A stretch of 18,889 bases of DNA from JASJBU01 sp965372385 (lineage in GTDB: Bacteria; Pseudomonadota; Gammaproteobacteria; Chromatiales; Chromatiaceae), in the NCBI GenBank assembly GCA_965372385.1, contig CBDVCD010000038.1, positions 1 through 18,889 on the forward strand, read 5' to 3'. Numbering within the stretch: the stretch's first letter is position 1; the number at the start of each line of letters is the position of its first letter. The notes under the pieces were generated by a model. The model worked only from the letters and a program-made list of their open reading frames with translations, made no database searches and was not told the origin of the DNA. Below are positions 1 through 8,021 of this stretch, piece by piece. The translations under genes were made by a program, and so were the position numbers.

Positions 1-579
1 TTGTTTTCTTTTCCAATGATGGTAGGTATGTTCGTGGTTGCAGACTCTTTTGTTATTGGTGTGCTTGGCCCGAATTGGTCAGAGGTGATTCAGTTATTCA
101 GGATCTTATGTATAGCCGGCCTTCTAACATCAATAGCATCTGTGACTGGTGTAGTATATTTGTCACAGGGTAGAGCCGATTTGCAACTCAAAGTGAATCT
201 TATTACCCAGCCAATAGGTATCATTTTAGTGGTCGTCGGACTCCAGTGGGGGGTTGTTGGTGTGACAATGGGGTTTGCGATTGGTCATGTTGTATCGGCA
301 GGAATAACCTTGCATGTTGCGGGAAAACTTATAGGGATGAGTTTAATTCAAATTATCCGAAGCCTTTTATATACATTGTTCCTAAGTCTGGTCATGGGGG
401 CTTTGGTTTGGGTTTGTAGTGTAATATTTGAAGATTTTGGGCCTCTGGTAATGTTTTTAGGACAAACACTACTTGGTATATGTATTTATTCTATATTGAT
501 TATAATTGGAAAGCATGCAGCTTTTAAAGATATCCAATCAGTATTATTTGAAGAGTATTTCAAAAAAGTTAAACAATGA
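1..579 (+). CDS. Polysaccharide flippase, MOP/Wzx family (C-terminal part)
   Basis: The reading frame is open from the first base, so the 5' part of the gene lies outside the window and the TTG at position 1 need not be the start. The 192 visible residues are very hydrophobic, with about five membrane segments. They carry the family pattern VLGPNWSEVIQLFRIL near the start, then a Gly-rich helix and GRADLQ, as in the last third of Wzx/TuaB-type exporters. Such proteins flip undecaprenyl-linked sugar units across the inner membrane. The C-terminus is short and charged (FEEYFKKVKQ). The DNA is clearly AT-rich, unlike the operons downstream, and its neighbour is a convergent PaaK/CapK-like gene. 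Both features are typical of exchangeable surface-polysaccharide loci. The family call is good; the sugar substrate cannot be deduced. Confidence 0.8.
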   Translation: MFSFPMMVGMFVVADSFVIGVLGPNWSEVIQLFRILCIAGLLTSIASVTGVVYLSQGRADLQLKVNLITQPIGIILVVVGLQWGVVGVTMGFAIGHVVSAGITLHVAGKLIGMSLIQIIRSLLYTLFLSLVMGALVWVCSVIFEDFGPLVMFLGQTLLGICIYSILIIIGKHAAFKDIQSVLFEEYFKKVKQ

Positions 580-612
580 ATAATAACGAGACTTCTTCAT
601 CGGAAGTTCAGT

Positions 613-1899
613 TTAAAGCGTACTTTCAAAATATTGTGTTTTATTACCCTGATGATTAAAATATTTAACGAATTTAACTGAAAAAATAATGTCTTGACCA
701 AAGTATTTGCAAAGTTCATGCATAATGCTGTTCTCATGACGAGAATTCTCACTACCTTCTATAAAAATACCAACACGACCTTTCTCGTTCTGTACAACCT
801 TATAATTCAGCGGTATAGAATTGTGTATAGCAAGATTTTTGAAAACATAGTAAAAAGTTAAGGCGGGATAGATACCGCTATTTCCTACAACCTTGGGGCC
901 TTTACGGCCAACTATTTCTTTAATGATTGGATGGGCTCTTCCACATTTACATTTTTTATTTGACAGTTTAACTGCGTCGCCTAGCTGGTATCGAATAATA
1001 GGAAATGAGTATGATGCTAAGTTGGTCACAAGAATTTCATCATCATCGCTAATTTCAAGAATCACATCTTCTATATTAATATGCATATTCCCTTCTGGAC
1101 ATTCAAAGGCTATCAGCCCGGACTCAGCAGCTCCGTATTCACTTACGATCTTGCTTCCGAAGGTATTTATTACTTCAGGCTGATATACATCTAGGATCAT
1201 CTCTGATGTGCCTTTGATAAGTTTTACTTTTGGTTTCTCGGTTTCCAATGCATTAATTAATTTAGCCACTTGATAAATCATTGAGGAATATCCAGCCATA
1301 TATGTGGCAGATACCAATTTAGAAGAAAATTCTTCAATTGATTTTCTATCATAACTGAATATGCGGAATCTATTTTGAAGTAGATCCATGAATTTGACTT
1401 TGGCAGCATGTCGAGGAGCTATATCATAACCCCGAAAGTACCCGCATCTATCCCAAGGTTTTACCCCGTACCAATCATAGGCCCTCATCAAATTCGCTCT
1501 GTTAATAGAATCCCATCGTTCATTTTTTTTGAATTTAAGAGCGCTACCCGTGGTGCCAGATGTTTCGGCAATAAATGATTCCCCAAAGTCATAATCTGAA
1601 TGTATCGCATTGTTATTCTTGATCAATTGCGTTTTTGTTATTCTCGGTATTATTTTTAGGCTATCAATAGAATCAAATCTGGAAGCGGAAAAATTCTTCT
1701 TAATGAAGACCTGTTTATAATAATAAGAGTGTTTGCCAACGAAATCGAAGAACTTTCTTGCTCTCTCTAATTGAATATTTCTAAGTTGTGAGAATGACAG
1801 CCATTCAGTATTCTTTAGCCTATCATATTCATTCCAAAGCGAAGGGTTTCTATTTTTTGCACCTGTTATAAATATGGCTTTTGCTATATTGGAGTGCAT
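613..1899 (-). CDS. PaaK/CapK-like adenylate-forming enzyme (phenylacetate-CoA ligase family)
   Basis: The 428-residue protein has the ANL-superfamily signatures in order. SGTTG (residues 114-118) is the phosphate-binding loop, EYGAAESG (254-261) the adenine-binding core, and IRYQLGD (302-308) holds the ribose-binding Asp. A Cys-rich CKCGR (317-321) follows, as in PaaK proteins. Family members activate a carboxylate as the acyl-AMP. Homologues inside capsule or O-antigen clusters (CapK type) are thought to act in polysaccharide modification, which the flippase next door supports, but the substrate is unknown. There is no Shine-Dalgarno (SD) sequence before the ATG. A 19-bp perfect palindrome sits about 20 bp upstream of it. 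The gene is as AT-rich as the flippase and converges on it with a 33-bp gap. Confidence 0.82.
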   Translation of the reverse strand: MHSNIAKAIFITGAKNRNPSLWNEYDRLKNTEWLSFSQLRNIQLERARKFFDFVGKHSYYYKQVFIKKNFSASRFDSIDSLKIIPRITKTQLIKNNNAIHSDYDFGESFIAETSGTTGSALKFKKNERWDSINRANLMRAYDWYGVKPWDRCGYFRGYDIAPRHAAKVKFMDLLQNRFRIFSYDRKSIEEFSSKLVSATYMAGYSSMIYQVAKLINALETEKPKVKLIKGTSEMILDVYQPEVINTFGSKIVSEYGAAESGLIAFECPEGNMHINIEDVILEISDDDEILVTNLASYSFPIIRYQLGDAVKLSNKKCKCGRAHPIIKEIVGRKGPKVVGNSGIYPALTFYYVFKNLAIHNSIPLNYKVVQNEKGRVGIFIEGSENSRHENSIMHELCKYFGQDIIFSVKFVKYFNHQGNKTQYFESTL

Positions 1900-1917
1900 G
1901 ATTATAAGTTATTGTCT

Positions 1918-1936
1918 AATGTTTTGATAAAACATT
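1918..1936. promoter_or_regulatory. Perfect palindrome upstream of the PaaK-like gene
   Basis: The arms AATGTTTT (1918-1925) and AAAACATT (1929-1936) are exact reverse complements around GAT. The element lies 19-37 bp before the start codon of the minus-strand gene. Its position suits an operator or a leader hairpin. The regulator is not known. Confidence 0.4.
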
Positions 1937-2222
1937 CGGTTCGAGCCTTACCCCTTATTATCGAACACAACCCTACTTTTGGGTAACCAGTGGGGTGGTG
2001 TTCTTTATCTGAATAGCATATCAAAAAACTTTGTTTCATGAATTGATAATACGCAAAATATTCCCAATTAGAAGGGCCCCTGTGAACTCTGTGTCAGGAT
2101 ATTTGTGACGGGTTTAACTGGTTGGGCCTTCACTGTTAATCGTCCCGCCATGTGGGAGCTACTTCAAACCAGCCACTAGACAGATAGTAGTTGGTTTATC
2201 GGTAGTTTTTTAATAGATTGGT

Positions 2223-2228
2223 TATAAT
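2223..2228 (+). promoter_or_regulatory. Candidate -10 box for the glycosyltransferase operon
   Basis: A consensus TATAAT stands 23 bp before the ATG at 2252, which would put transcription start near 2235. No good -35 element is visible 16-18 bp upstream (the best is around GGTAGT), so the promoter is weak by sequence or needs an activator. Confidence 0.4.
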
Positions 2229-2251
2229 ATGCAAATCAAGCCTTACAAATA

Positions 2252-3451
2252 ATGAACGTTATTAAATCTTTTCACCCACACACATTGTTCGATGCAAGAT
2301 ACAGGAATAATAGTTTGGAGTACGTATTCTATCTTTCAGTGCTGCTATGTATATACAGCTACTTCCTCTACCCGCTGATTCTCAAGTTCATCCCTGAGAG
2401 ACAGAAGCAGGCTGGGGATGATCAGAGCGGAGCCGAATTGCCTCACCTGAGCCTGATCATTGCGGTACACAATGAAGCGAATCGCATTCAGGCCAAGCTG
2501 AATAATTCCCTCGAGATCGATTATCCGCAAGACCGGCTGGAGACTATCGTCGCATCCGATTTTTCCACTGACCTAACGGATGAAATCACTGAGTCATTTG
2601 CTGATCGGGGTGTACGTCTTGCGCGGGCCGATAAGCGCAAAGGTAAGGAGTATGCCCAGCTGTGTGCGATTCGGGAAGCTAAGGGCGAGATCCTGGTCTT
2701 TTCTGACGTCGCCACGGTGATTCCAGCGGATGCACTACGTATTCTGGCTACTCAGTTTACTGATGAGCGGGTCGGGGCGCTCTCAAGCGAAGATCGCTTT
2801 ATCAGCAATGATGACCGTGAGGTAGGCGAGGGCGCCTATGTCAAATATGAGATGTGGCTGCGACGTCTGGAATCGGATAGGGCGGGTCTGGTGGGTTTGA
2901 GTGGATCATTTTTTGCTGCCAGGCGTGAGGTCTGTGAGGAGTGGGATATCTACGCGCCCAGTGATTTCAATACTGCGCTCAACAGCGCCAAGAAAGGCAT
3001 GGTGGCGGTCAGTTGTCCGGAGGTTGTCGGGATCTACAAGGATGTGAAAGATCCTGGTCTGGAGTACCGGCGGAAGATGCGTACGGTGATCCGCGGTATG
3101 ACCGCCATTGTGCGGCACCCTGAGGTGCTCAATCCTTTCCGCATGGGGCTGTTTGCGTTCCAGGTCTGGAGTCACAAGATCATGCGTTGGGGGGTGCCCT
3201 GGTTCATGTTGCTGTGCCTCGTTCTCAGCATACTACTGCAAGGTGAAGGTACGATCTACACCCTGGCATTGATTGCCCAACTGGCCTTCTATGCTGTGGC
3301 ACTGGCTGGCTGGCTTTCATCTAGACTACAACGTAATACCCTGGTTCGTGTCGTTTTTTTCTTTGTGCAGACCAATCTTGCACTGGCCCAGGCGACAATC
3401 TTATTTCTTTTCGGTAAACGCATGACGGTCTGGACACCCTCGAAAAGGTAA
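2252..3451 (+). CDS. Membrane-bound family 2 glycosyltransferase
   Basis: The 399 residues show one N-terminal membrane segment (about 24-46), a cytoplasmic GT-A domain, and two to three C-terminal membrane segments (about 313-390), the layout of processive or lipid-sugar GT2 enzymes. The domain begins LSLIIAVHNEANRI (66-79), followed by VASDFSTD (100-107) where nucleotide-sugar enzymes usually have SDGSTD. The metal-binding motif reads FSDVAT (150-155). GEGAYVKYE (192-200), a GLSGSFFAARRE segment (215-226) and a Trp-Ser-His then MRWGVPW segment (306-317) match the family. No SD precedes the ATG. In-frame TTG at 2315 (codon 22) has AGGA at 2303-2306, eight bases upstream, so the real start may be there, just before the membrane helix. 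The stop touches the next gene's ATG, implying co-translation. Confidence 0.83.
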   Translation: MNVIKSFHPHTLFDARYRNNSLEYVFYLSVLLCIYSYFLYPLILKFIPERQKQAGDDQSGAELPHLSLIIAVHNEANRIQAKLNNSLEIDYPQDRLETIVASDFSTDLTDEITESFADRGVRLARADKRKGKEYAQLCAIREAKGEILVFSDVATVIPADALRILATQFTDERVGALSSEDRFISNDDREVGEGAYVKYEMWLRRLESDRAGLVGLSGSFFAARREVCEEWDIYAPSDFNTALNSAKKGMVAVSCPEVVGIYKDVKDPGLEYRRKMRTVIRGMTAIVRHPEVLNPFRMGLFAFQVWSHKIMRWGVPWFMLLCLVLSILLQGEGTIYTLALIAQLAFYAVALAGWLSSRLQRNTLVRVVFFFVQTNLALAQATILFLFGKRMTVWTPSKR

Positions 3452-4621
3452 ATGTTCTATCAGCAACCTCCTGCCGGCAATCCCGTTTGTCTGACAGATG
3501 CGCCAGTCTCGGGATTGAGGTTGCGCCAGATCTTCGCCCCCTACCATCCCTGTTTCTATGCATCCGGAACTGCTGCCCTTGCTGCCGCGATACGCGCTGC
3601 GATGCAGCGTAAGCAGGTTGACCGGCCGGAGATCATTCTCCCAGCGTATGGGTGTCCGGACCTGATAAGCGCCGCTGTTTTCGCAGGCGCCAGGCCTGTG
3701 TTGGTAGATTTGGGGCCTGACCGGCCCTGGCTGGATCTGAAACAGCTGGCCAGACGTATTGGTAAGCGCACAGTCGGGATTGTCGCGGTCGACCTTTTGG
3801 GTATTCTCGAAAGATTTGAGGCATTGCGCGAACTGGCGAAGAGTGTTGATGCCGTTCTGATCGAGGACAGCGCCCAAGCCTTTCCCAGTAGGGGAGAATC
3901 GAACATCTGGCAGGGTGACCTGGTGATAGTCAGTTTCGGGCGGGGGAAACCCGTCAGTCTTTTAGGTGGCGGGGCGGTGCTGCATCAGGGGCAGCCCTTG
4001 GGTGACCTGTTGCCGAAACCGGAGGCGTTATCTGCCCGCGTTTGGCGAGACAGTGCTATCTACCGATTAAAGGCATTTCTCTACAACAGGATGATATCGC
4101 CTCGGCTCTACTGGATTCCTCAAGGTCTGCCGTTTCTACGCCTGGGAGAGACCCGCTATCATCCGCTGACTCAGCTTGGCGACATGGATGCTGAGCGGCT
4201 GGCACTGCTCCCTGCCAACCTTGCAGCATATCAGGGGCAGAGGTGGGATATCGGTGAATTGCTGAGCGGGGTATTGGAGCAGATAGGCAGGTCAGAAGGG
4301 GGGCTGATAGATCTGCCCTGGGTTACTGGAGTACCGGAGGGCCGTAGGCTGTTACGTTATCCGCTATTGGTGGATGCTTCCCTGAGGGACAGACTCTACC
4401 AGGCCCTGAGACGAGCGGGGCTGGGGCCCTCACTGATGTACACCAGGGTATTGAATGAAATACCCGGACTGGAGGAGCTGCTTGAGCATCAGGGTGATTA
4501 CCCACAAGCCAGATCATTTGCTGAACGTATTCTGACCCTGCCGACCCACAATGGAATCAGGCAACGGGATCTGGCCGGAATTCGCCATATTCTTCGCAGT
4601 TTAGGGCCGCGGAAAAAATGA
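3452..4621 (+). CDS. DegT/DnrJ/EryC1-type PLP-dependent aminotransferase
   Basis: The gene starts at the base after the glycosyltransferase stop, so the two are one operon. The 389-residue protein has the fold-type I PLP pattern. ASGTAAL (37-43) should hold the cofactor phosphate, and LIEDSAQAFPS (136-146) carries the Asp (139) that contacts the pyridine nitrogen. SFGRGKPVSLLGGGAV (161-176) puts the Schiff-base lysine at K166, in place of the commoner GEGG-type loop. Family members transaminate keto-sugars for surface polysaccharides, or act as PLP dehydratases. With the adjacent GT2 enzyme, a role in exopolysaccharide or glycolipid synthesis is likely, with the substrate unknown. Length is normal for the family and there is no sign of damage. 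Confidence 0.8.
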   Translation: MFYQQPPAGNPVCLTDAPVSGLRLRQIFAPYHPCFYASGTAALAAAIRAAMQRKQVDRPEIILPAYGCPDLISAAVFAGARPVLVDLGPDRPWLDLKQLARRIGKRTVGIVAVDLLGILERFEALRELAKSVDAVLIEDSAQAFPSRGESNIWQGDLVIVSFGRGKPVSLLGGGAVLHQGQPLGDLLPKPEALSARVWRDSAIYRLKAFLYNRMISPRLYWIPQGLPFLRLGETRYHPLTQLGDMDAERLALLPANLAAYQGQRWDIGELLSGVLEQIGRSEGGLIDLPWVTGVPEGRRLLRYPLLVDASLRDRLYQALRRAGLGPSLMYTRVLNEIPGLEELLEHQGDYPQARSFAERILTLPTHNGIRQRDLAGIRHILRSLGPRKK

Positions 4622-4636
4622 TTTGTCCGTGGCCCT
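4603..4636. terminator. Hairpin between convergent operons, likely terminator
   Basis: AGGGCCGCGG (4603-4612) pairs with CCGTGGCCCT (4627-4636): ten pairs including one G-T wobble, with a 14-nt loop. It overlaps the aminotransferase stop codon and lies just before the batD stop on the other strand. The T-tracts on both sides are weak, so termination efficiency is uncertain. Confidence 0.42.
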
Positions 4637-4655
4637 TATTTGCTGATGACGCTGG

Positions 4656-6359
4656 TTAAACGGCCTCTGGATTGAGGCTGGGCAGCTTCCCAGCACGCCT
4701 CTTTTCCCGATCTATTCCGCGCTGGGAAATAAGCCTTAGACGCGGGCGAATCTCGTGTTTAAATTCCCGCTTCCACTGCTGAAAATCTATCTTACTGTGA
4801 GCGTAGATCGATTGGTCCAGCTGATGGATCAAATCCCGTATCTTTACCGGGTCGGTCTTGGGGTGGAAATCGAGTATGCGTTCGCCAATATCGGCAAAGG
4901 GCGCCCGTGGCGGCATGTTGAGGTGCTTGCTGGCGAGAAAACGCAAGGTGTAACCCCAGACATCAGGATCATTCTCCTCATCCACATAACGCACGCAATA
5001 CCAGAAGCGGATCGACAGTGGCAGCATACCGATGACACGCTGGCGGAGTTTCTGCCAGCGGTTAACCGGGTTCAATACGGCGGCTGTCGCACGGAATTTT
5101 TCTCCCAGGGGGGCGAAGGCGGGAGCCATATTGACGAAGGGTCTCTTCATCACATTGACCAACGGAGCAAAGGCCGGTATGGGGGTCACCTTCTTGCGGC
5201 GATTAGAGATCCATACCGCCAGCCAGTAACCGAAGATCACCCCAAACATTACGCCGACGGGAATCCAGAAGGCAGCCGGAGATCCCGCTGGAAACAGGGT
5301 CGAGGTTTCGGTCGTGGCGAACATCCCCTCTCCTCGACGGCCTCCACCACTGACCGCGATTGGTTTGACCGGTATCGAGGTGTGTTGGGGGGTATTGTGT
5401 CGCGTGTTCCACCAGGAGACACGTAGCTCCGGCAGTTGCAAATCACCACCGAATTGGGGGACCAGGGTGAAACTGTCCACACGACGCCCAATGATCTTGT
5501 TGCCCTTTTTATTGAGCCTGGTGCTGGTACGAGACCTCTCCCGATAGACCCGGAAGGCGTCGTTCTTGAGCTGGCTTTCCAACGAGGGCAGTTGGTTCCC
5601 GGAGGCCCCCACCGCCTGCATCTCGATCGTCAGGGTGATGGGTTGTCCGGCTGTCGCCTTTGTATTCTTGGGCAACAGGGTTTTCAGGTTCAACTGCTCT
5701 AGTGGCAGCCAGGGGGTAGAACTCGGATCGGCTGGTTTGACATTCAGCACCAGAGTTTCCGTGCTGACCGCGTTGAAATCACTGCTGGTACGGCCATAGC
5801 CGCCGTTGCCCTCCTGCTCGCCACTGACCCGAATGGGGGGAATCTCTATGCGTCCAGGCCGCAGGGGCGTGATCTGATAGATAAAGCGGGTAACGATCTC
5901 ATGGGCGCCCTTGACGGTGCGGGAGGATGAGCTGGGGCCTTCGATCTTTTGAAAGACCAGGGTGTCCGTTTGCGGTAACTGTGGGGTGGCGGTCTTCAGG
6001 TTTTGGCTGCTGATGAGCTCCAAGCCCAGCAGAATATTCTCCTGGACAAAGGGGGAGGTGGCGGAGATCTCCACCCGCAGGCGTGGTGGCTCCGCACTGG
6101 GGCTGTAGTAGGGGGCCTGACCATAGCCGGGCTGTTGCCGCATTGGCCAACCACCGGAGTAGGGGTATTGTGGATTGGGACTGGTTGGCATGCCCGAGGG
6201 TGTGCCTTTCTGCCGCTGATCGGGGGGGGCAAAGTTCCATTGGCCTGGTGGGGCTTGCCAGGGTTGCCCGTAACCGGGATAGGGGGCGCCCGGCTGCGGG
6301 TGAGCGGTAGATGCCAGCACCGCCAAGCCGAATGCCAAGAATAGCTGTCTTATCTTCAT
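4656..6359 (-). CDS. batD: BatD family protein (aerotolerance operon), exported and membrane-anchored
   Basis: This is the last gene of the minus-strand MoxR/Bat operon. The 567 residues start with a signal peptide (about 1-22) and continue with a Pro/Tyr/Gln/Gly-rich stretch (about 23-90) in which PGYGQ occurs twice. A BatD-type beta-rich periplasmic part follows (about 92-340). It contains the paired 'ISATSPFVQENILL' and 'KATAGQPITLTIEM' strands typical of the family's repeated domains. One membrane helix (about 363-385) leads to a basic, helical cytoplasmic tail (about 390-567). BatD partners with the vWA proteins encoded upstream. Its exact role is unproven; the family was named for oxygen tolerance in Bacteroides. 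The gap to the upstream TPR gene is 27 bp with no strong SD. The Pro-rich insert is unusual. Confidence 0.85.
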   Translation of the reverse strand: MKIRQLFLAFGLAVLASTAHPQPGAPYPGYGQPWQAPPGQWNFAPPDQRQKGTPSGMPTSPNPQYPYSGGWPMRQQPGYGQAPYYSPSAEPPRLRVEISATSPFVQENILLGLELISSQNLKTATPQLPQTDTLVFQKIEGPSSSSRTVKGAHEIVTRFIYQITPLRPGRIEIPPIRVSGEQEGNGGYGRTSSDFNAVSTETLVLNVKPADPSSTPWLPLEQLNLKTLLPKNTKATAGQPITLTIEMQAVGASGNQLPSLESQLKNDAFRVYRERSRTSTRLNKKGNKIIGRRVDSFTLVPQFGGDLQLPELRVSWWNTRHNTPQHTSIPVKPIAVSGGGRRGEGMFATTETSTLFPAGSPAAFWIPVGVMFGVIFGYWLAVWISNRRKKVTPIPAFAPLVNVMKRPFVNMAPAFAPLGEKFRATAAVLNPVNRWQKLRQRVIGMLPLSIRFWYCVRYVDEENDPDVWGYTLRFLASKHLNMPPRAPFADIGERILDFHPKTDPVKIRDLIHQLDQSIYAHSKIDFQQWKREFKHEIRPRLRLISQRGIDREKRRAGKLPSLNPEAV

Positions 6360-6386
6360 AATTAACCGTAAACCTAGAAAGAGCAG

Positions 6387-8021
6387 TTACCAGGGCCGGG
6401 TTTCATAAGGAGGTCCCGGATGGCTGCGCAGAAACTTGTACTCTTCCATCTTGATCTGCTGCTCCATCAATTTGGCCGGATCACCCTCCACCTGATCGAG
6501 CCATTGCTCCATCAGCGCCATACCACCGCCAGCCATGGAGAGATCCTCGGCACCCGCGCCACCGGCTGACAGCTCTTCCCCCTCGGGTGTGGTGAGGTCA
6601 CCTGTCTGATCCACTTCCTCTACGGCCTCCGGGGCCATGCCATCCTCGGCAGTGAGTTCCCGCTCACCAGTATCCCTACCCAGTTTTGTGCCGCTGGTGG
6701 GTGGCTTTTCAATGTCCTCTCCTTGCTGCTCTCCTTCGCCTTCCTTTTCACCTTCTTCCTCTTTCCCTCCTTCACTCAGGCTGTCGGATATTTCGTCTGG
6801 CTGTGCGCTTTCGCCCGCTGATTCCTGCTCCGATTCGGTCTTGCCCTGCTGCTCCAGCGGGTCCTCCTGTTCGCCGCCTTCTCCCTCATCCTGCTCTTCG
6901 CTTTCGCCCGCTGATTCCTGCTCCGATTCGGTCTTGCCCTGCTGCTCAAACTGGTCCTCCTGTTCGCCGCCTTCTCCCTCGTCCTGCTCTTCGATCTCGC
7001 CAGGCTGTTCAGACGCCTCTTCACCGCCGGCACCTTCCTGGTCCTGCTCCTTCTGAGGTTCGCCACTCTCATCCTGCTGCTCGGCCTGTTCCTGTTCGTC
7101 GCCAGCCTCTTCACCCTCCTGCTGGTCGTCGGAAGCACCGGTCTGATCCTGTTCGCCCTCCTGCTCTCCCTGCTGTTCCTCGGATGTCTCGTCGGTGGAG
7201 TCACCGGCGCTCTGCTGATCCTGCTGTACGCCGCCGTCACTCTCCTGGCTCTCGGATTCGCCCTCACCTTCCTGTTGTTCTTCGCTCTGTTCTCCTGACT
7301 CGGATTCCTGCTGCTGCTCACCGGACGAACCTTCCTGTTGCTGTTCGGATTCTGATTCACCCTCCTGCTGTTGTTCAGACTCCTGTTCGCCGGACTCCTG
7401 CTGTTCCTCTGATTCGGAGTCACCCTCTTGCTGCTCTTCGGACTCCTGCTCCCCGGACTCGGACTCTTGCTCCTGTTCCTGCTCGCCCTGCTGCTCCTCT
7501 TCCTCTTGTTGTTCGCCCTGTTGTTCTTCCTGCTCCTGTTTCTCCTGCTGCTCTTGCTCTTGCTCTTGCTCTTGCTCGGTCTTCTCCTCTTCCTGTTCTT
7601 CTGGCGGCAGCTCCTCTGCCTCCTCTTCTTCTTCCAGTTGGGCCAGCAGGGTGTGGGCCAGGGCCAGATTGTAGCGGGCGTCGTCGTGTTCCGGCTCCTC
7701 GTTCAGCACTTCCCGGTAGGCCTCGATGGCCCCCTGGTAGTCCTCCAGCTTGAAGCGGGTATTACCCAGGTTGTAACGGGCGTCCTGTTTCACCTCATCC
7801 CGTTCGACCCGGGCAAAATCCTCCGCGGCAGCGGCATAATCCCCACTCCGATAGCGGGCGACACCCCGACGGTAGGTGTCTTCAAATTGGTTTGCCGCCT
7901 CCTCGTAGTGTCCCTGTTTGTAGGCCTCTTCCGCCTGCTGCTCGCTGTTATTGAACCAGTTGGCCTGCAGCGGGGTTGAGAGCAACAACAGCCCGGGAAT
8001 GATGTAGATGAATGCTTTCAC
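6387..8021 (-). CDS. batC: BatC-like TPR protein with very long acidic Glu/Gln/Ser/Gly tract
   Basis: The 544-residue protein has a signal peptide (about 1-20, cleavage after LQA), then TPR-like helices (about 25-130, including ARYNLGNTRFKLEDYQGAIEAY). A hugely biased Glu/Gln/Ser/Gly/Asp segment (about 130-455) follows, then the conserved family ending 'MEQWLDQVEGDP...' down to 'YETRPW'. That ending and the position between a vWA gene and batD identify it. A 31-residue unit is duplicated in tandem within the acidic tract (residues about 344-405). It should be periplasmic and work as a scaffold with the vWA proteins. The start overlaps the end of the upstream vWA gene by 4 bp (ATGA). The low-complexity DNA also produces long meaningless frames on the opposite strand. 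Confidence 0.85.
   Translation of the reverse strand: MKAFIYIIPGLLLLSTPLQANWFNNSEQQAEEAYKQGHYEEAANQFEDTYRRGVARYRSGDYAAAAEDFARVERDEVKQDARYNLGNTRFKLEDYQGAIEAYREVLNEEPEHDDARYNLALAHTLLAQLEEEEEAEELPPEEQEEEKTEQEQEQEQEQQEKQEQEEQQGEQQEEEEQQGEQEQEQESESGEQESEEQQEGDSESEEQQESGEQESEQQQEGESESEQQQEGSSGEQQQESESGEQSEEQQEGEGESESQESDGGVQQDQQSAGDSTDETSEEQQGEQEGEQDQTGASDDQQEGEEAGDEQEQAEQQDESGEPQKEQDQEGAGGEEASEQPGEIEEQDEGEGGEQEDQFEQQGKTESEQESAGESEEQDEGEGGEQEDPLEQQGKTESEQESAGESAQPDEISDSLSEGGKEEEGEKEGEGEQQGEDIEKPPTSGTKLGRDTGERELTAEDGMAPEAVEEVDQTGDLTTPEGEELSAGGAGAEDLSMAGGGMALMEQWLDQVEGDPAKLMEQQIKMEEYKFLRSHPGPPYETRPW
6807..6992. repeat. 93-bp tandem duplication within batC
   Basis: Two adjacent copies (6807-6899 and 6900-6992) match almost base for base, differing mainly in one six-base patch (about 6855) and one base near the end. 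The period is 31 codons, so the reading frame is kept. The near identity indicates a recent duplication within the acidic-tract coding region. Confidence 0.85.

Larger units (their letters stand above)
1900..2251. other. AT-rich intergenic region between divergent polysaccharide genes
   Basis: This 352-bp gap has no convincing ORF. It holds a perfect palindrome (1918-1936), an imperfect long hairpin pairing 1964-1973 with 1993-2002 (9 of 10 bp, 19-nt loop), and a TATAAT box near its right end. A short imperfect inverted repeat around CGGGTTTAAC and GTTAATCGTCCCG (about 2107-2150) could be a relic of a mobile or repeat element, but I recognise no insertion-sequence end. The region should contain promoters for both flanking genes. 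Confidence 0.6.

Noticed and set aside
576..659. 27-codon ORF whose ATG overlaps the flippase stop (ATGA)
   Set aside because: It is short, has no recognisable motif, and its second half overlaps the end of the convergent PaaK-like gene. The stop overlap alone is weak evidence.
1964..2002. Long imperfect hairpin as a terminator
   Set aside because: It has a mismatch, a 19-nt loop and no T-tract on either side, and no gene ends there.
2100..2170. Possible insertion-sequence end or REP remnant before the glycosyltransferase
   Set aside because: Only short imperfect inverted repeats are visible. There is no transposase frame, target duplication or recognisable terminal sequence.
6807..7620. 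Repetitive DNA resembling a CRISPR or satellite array
   Set aside because: The repeats are codon-phased and encode Glu/Gln/Ser/Gly. There are no constant repeats separated by unique spacers.
6637..7979. Long plus-strand open frames opposite batC, rich in Ser/Pro/Cys or Leu
   Set aside because: They are by-products of the GAG/CAG-type low-complexity codons of the acidic tract. Their compositions are not protein-like and batC is clearly the coding strand.
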